Source: an uncultured Roseobacter sp. (lineage in GTDB: Bacteria > Pseudomonadota > Alphaproteobacteria > Rhodobacterales > Rhodobacteraceae). Taken from it: a stretch of DNA of 52,508 bases. Each line of letters starts with the position of its first letter. Positions within the stretch are counted from its first letter, which is position 1. Shown in pieces: positions 51,009-52,508 of this stretch. The notes beneath the pieces were generated by a model. The model was not told the origin of the DNA and made no database searches. It was given only the letters and a program-made list of their open reading frames with translations. Made by a program: the position numbers and the translations under genes. Where the stretch lies: NCBI RefSeq assembly GCF_947491795.1, contig NZ_CANLKW010000010.1, positions 1-52,508 on the forward strand. Direction: 5' to 3'.

Positions 51009-51420
51009 GTGTTTCCCGCTCGGCGGGATTCGCATGAGGCTGTCCGGAATGCCAAACAAGACCATGAATCATCGGAAATAAGGCTCCGGCGTGTCGGCAG
51101 ATTGTTGCCGCTTTTTAACCCTGAATGGGGCGCTCAGAAGAAGATGGGGTGGCCGTTAGTTGTCCGTTAACACTCAGAGTGGACGATATCCCTGATTTTA
51201 CTGATCCGCCGCGCAGCCGTTTTCGTGAAAAACGCTGCCACAATTGCCCTCAGGCAGCGCCCGGTTGTGTCAGGTTTTTAATGAATAGTTACCTCAGCGC
51301 CTGAATTGAGCCCAACGTTCGCCAAGCTGGCCCGCCATACAAGGATCAGTTCAGACGTTCCGGTCTGAGTGCATCTACCGGAAGAGACTGAGCGGCACGT
51401 AACAATTCGAGGCGTTTCAA
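51009..51420 (+). promoter_or_regulatory. 412-base leader region with near-CtrA boxes and a hairpin
   Basis: No gene is supported. Two one-mismatch versions of TTAA-N7-TTAA occur: TTAG-N7-TTAA at 51156-51170 and TTAA-N7-TTAC at 51278-51292. Between them a ten-pair hairpin with one bulged base spans 51213-51238 (GCAG-c-CGTTTT, loop CGTGA, AAAACG-CTGC). It has no T-tract, so it is more likely a leader structure than a terminator. These suggest regulated transcription of the peptidase gene. Confidence 0.4.
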
Positions 51421-52050
51421 ATGGCTCATGTATTCTGTAACAACAGAGACAGCATCGGTGGGGATCGACGCAGCTTTATTACCGGAGGCCTGGTGGCCCT
51501 GGTACTGGGGCTCAGCGCGACATTCGCACCGCAGAGCGTTGAAGCTGCCGGATCCGATCCCTTCCTCAAAGCGAAGATGAATATTGCCGCCCCCAGTGGC
51601 GCCAGAGGTCTGTGTGGGAAATATGGGTGGGCCTGTGCTCATTCAGGTTCCAAACAGGCGCTGACACAGGCCGACCTGAAAGTCGTGCAGAAGATTAACC
51701 GCCGCGTAAACCGCCAGATCCGGTCGGTGGACGATATGAAACAGTACCGCAAGGCCGAACACTGGACGCTGCCCTATTCAAACAAGGGTGACTGCGAAGA
51801 CTATGCGCTGCTGAAAAAGAAAGAGCTCATCCGGGCCGGGATCGCACCTGAACGTCTGCTGCTGACCACCGTGCTGGATACCCGAGGCAACAGCCATGCG
51901 GTACTGGTTCTGCGCGCTGACACCGGTGACTATGTGCTGGACAACCTCAACGACAAGATCAAACCCTGGAAGAAAACGCGCTATACCTTCCTGCGGATGC
52001 AGAACCCCGGGAAACCCGGTGCCTGGGTTGGTCTGCTGATCAAGGCATAA
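51421..52050 (+). CDS. Transglutaminase-like cysteine peptidase (LapG/BTLCP family)
   Basis: 209 residues. An N-terminal export segment, DRRSFITGGLVALVLGLSATFA, has an RR-S-F start that resembles a Tat signal. The catalytic triad of the family is visible: Cys in YSNKGDCEDYALLKKKELI (about residue 125), His in NSHAVLVLRADTG, Asp in YVLDNLNDKI. In Pseudomonas, LapG of this family is a periplasmic Ca2+-dependent protease that releases the LapA adhesin under control of the cyclic-di-GMP receptor LapD. No lapD or lapA is visible here, so the target is unknown. It converges on the glycine-rich gene across a bidirectional terminator. Confidence 0.88.
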   Translation: MAHVFCNNRDSIGGDRRSFITGGLVALVLGLSATFAPQSVEAAGSDPFLKAKMNIAAPSGARGLCGKYGWACAHSGSKQALTQADLKVVQKINRRVNRQIRSVDDMKQYRKAEHWTLPYSNKGDCEDYALLKKKELIRAGIAPERLLLTTVLDTRGNSHAVLVLRADTGDYVLDNLNDKIKPWKKTRYTFLRMQNPGKPGAWVGLLIKA

Positions 52051-52071
52051 TGCACAGCCTTAACTGACGTC

Positions 52072-52116
52072 GAAAAGAAAACAGCCGCGGTATGATCCGC
52101 GGCTGTTTTCGTTTTT
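52072..52116. terminator. Strong bidirectional terminator
   Basis: GAAAACAGCCGCGG (52077-52090) pairs perfectly with CCGCGGCTGTTTTC (52097-52110), a 14-bp stem with loop TATGAT. TTTTCGTTTTT closes the plus side, and TTTTC-TTTTCG the minus side. It serves the convergent peptidase and glycine-rich genes. Confidence 0.93.
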
Positions 52117-52155
52117 CGAAAGGCTTCCCCGGTTGGGGGAGGGCGTTTTACAGGC

Positions 52156-52508
52156 TCAGCCGTTGCCGCCGTTCGGGCCACCGCCGTCGGCGCCGCCACC
52201 GCCGCCGTTGTTGTCGCCACCATCGCCGCCGCCATTGCCGCCGCCGAAGCCACCGCCGCCGCCATTGCCGCCGCCGTTGCCGCCGCCATTACCGCCGCCG
52301 TTGCCGCCGCCATTACCGCCGCCGTCACCGCCGCCGTTGCCGCCGCCGCCGCCGTTGCCGCCGCCGCCGCCGTTGCCGCCGCCATTGCCGCCGCCGTCAC
52401 CGCCGCCGTTGCCGCCACCGTCACCGCCGCCGTTGCCGCCGCCATTACCGCCGCCGTTGCCGCCGCCGTTGCCGCCACCGTCACCGCCGCCGTTGCCGCC
52501 GCCATTAC
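52156..52508 (-). CDS. Glycine-rich repeat protein, C-terminal part (cut by window end)
   Basis: On the minus strand a frame ends at TGA (52158-52156) and stays open through 116 codons to the window edge. It encodes mostly GGGN, GGGD and GG-x repeats, finishing GGGFGGGNGGGDGGDNN and then GGGADGGGPNGGNG. Asn/Asp at every fourth position and strict avoidance of stops favour this frame over the Ala/Thr/Val-rich frame. A strong terminator lies 40 bases downstream of the stop, which supports a real gene end. The N-terminus, signal peptide and function are unknown; an extracellular or cell-surface role is only a guess. Confidence 0.55.
   Translation of the reverse strand, partial: NGGGNGGGDGGGNGGGNGGGNGGGNGGGDGGGNGGGDGGGNGGGNGGGGGNGGGGGNGGGDGGGNGGGNGGGNGGGNGGGNGGGGGFGGGNGGGDGGDNNGGGGGADGGGPNGGNG
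52190..52508 (-). repeat. GC-rich tandem array, 12-base (Gly-Gly-Gly-Asn/Asp) units
   Basis: The region is built of 12-base units such as GGCGGCGGCAAC, with GGT, AAT, GAC and GAT variants (minus strand), arranged irregularly and running off the window end. Silent third-base changes between GGC/GGT and AAC/AAT indicate selection on the Gly-Asn/Asp reading, or at least an old array. Confidence 0.85.

Noticed and set aside
51981..52505. Ala/Thr/Val-rich open frame on the minus strand across the terminal repeat and the peptidase gene end
   Set aside because: It crosses a strong terminator and runs antisense into the peptidase gene. The Gly-Asn/Asp frame ends naturally at 52156 before the terminator and explains the codon variation better.
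52190..52508. Possible RTX calcium-binding repeats or CRISPR array
   Set aside because: RTX needs GGxGxDxUx nonapeptides with a hydrophobic position, which are absent. CRISPR needs unique spacers between identical repeats; this is a degenerate 12-base microsatellite.

Overview
The window looks like a 52.5 kb piece of chromosome from an alphaproteobacterium of the Rhodobacterales (roseobacter-type). Coding DNA is GC-rich with GTG and TTG starts. Gene content and order fit that group: glyQ-DUF6446-glyS followed by a PEP-binding protein, lone ctaD, folE2, DUF2244, DUF6653, and a SPOR lipoprotein-carboxypeptidase-tmk-holB-tatD-MBL operon. Almost everything is core housekeeping. I see no prophage, insertion sequence, CRISPR array, plasmid gene or integrated island. 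Both window ends lie inside simple repeats, a hexanucleotide Pro-Glu tract in ftsY and a Gly-Asn/Asp tract, so the window may be an assembled contig that stopped at repeats.

Layout. 1-5149: ftsY (5' cut off), a DMT transporter and yciB on the plus strand, then a membrane cyclic-nucleotide/Popeye-like protein, a YfcG-type GST and an alpha/beta hydrolase on the minus strand. 5240-9798: metZ behind a SAM-II riboswitch plus terminator, folE2, a DUF1127 protein and TrkH. 9801-13146: a ThDP-dependent decarboxylase-like enzyme, facing a SPOR/peptidoglycan-binding protein whose protease domain has lost its catalytic triad. 13306-23818: glyQ-DUF6446-glyS, a PEP-utilising enzyme, a SleB-type cell wall hydrolase, then folB-folP-glmM; folB carries a second domain resembling an amino acid kinase. 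23815-31332: a DMT transporter, ilvC with two divergent Lrp/AsnC genes, a class V aminotransferase, a UbiH-type hydroxylase, a HAD nucleotidase and a GntR regulator. 31338-36124: a GT2 glycosyltransferase with an N-terminal MshEN-like domain, carA, yqeY, DUF6653 and DUF2244. 36125-43402: four 11-bp direct repeats ahead of a PAS-GGDEF-EAL protein, ctaD, a histidine kinase/receiver pair and lipB. 43561-44187: tRNA-Leu(GAG) and tRNA-Ser(UGA). 44439-51008: the SPOR-dac-tmk-holB-tatD-MBL operon and an AEC transporter. 51421-end: a LapG-family cysteine peptidase facing a glycine-rich repeat protein.

Themes. Folate synthesis (folE2, folB, folP) and cell-envelope work (yciB, glmM, SleB, carboxypeptidase, SPOR proteins) recur. 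Three loci could relate to cyclic-di-GMP and surface attachment: the GGDEF-EAL protein, the MshEN-GT2 fusion and the LapG-type peptidase. Perfect or near CtrA-type TTAA-N7-TTAA boxes lie ahead of the GT2 gene, the DUF1127 gene and the peptidase gene. The link between these is inference. Convergent genes here often overlap at their stop codons. I found no clear, wholly new multi-gene system; the most unusual items are the MshEN-GT2 fusion, the FolB-kinase-like fusion, the dead protease and the unexplained repeat and palindrome arrays.
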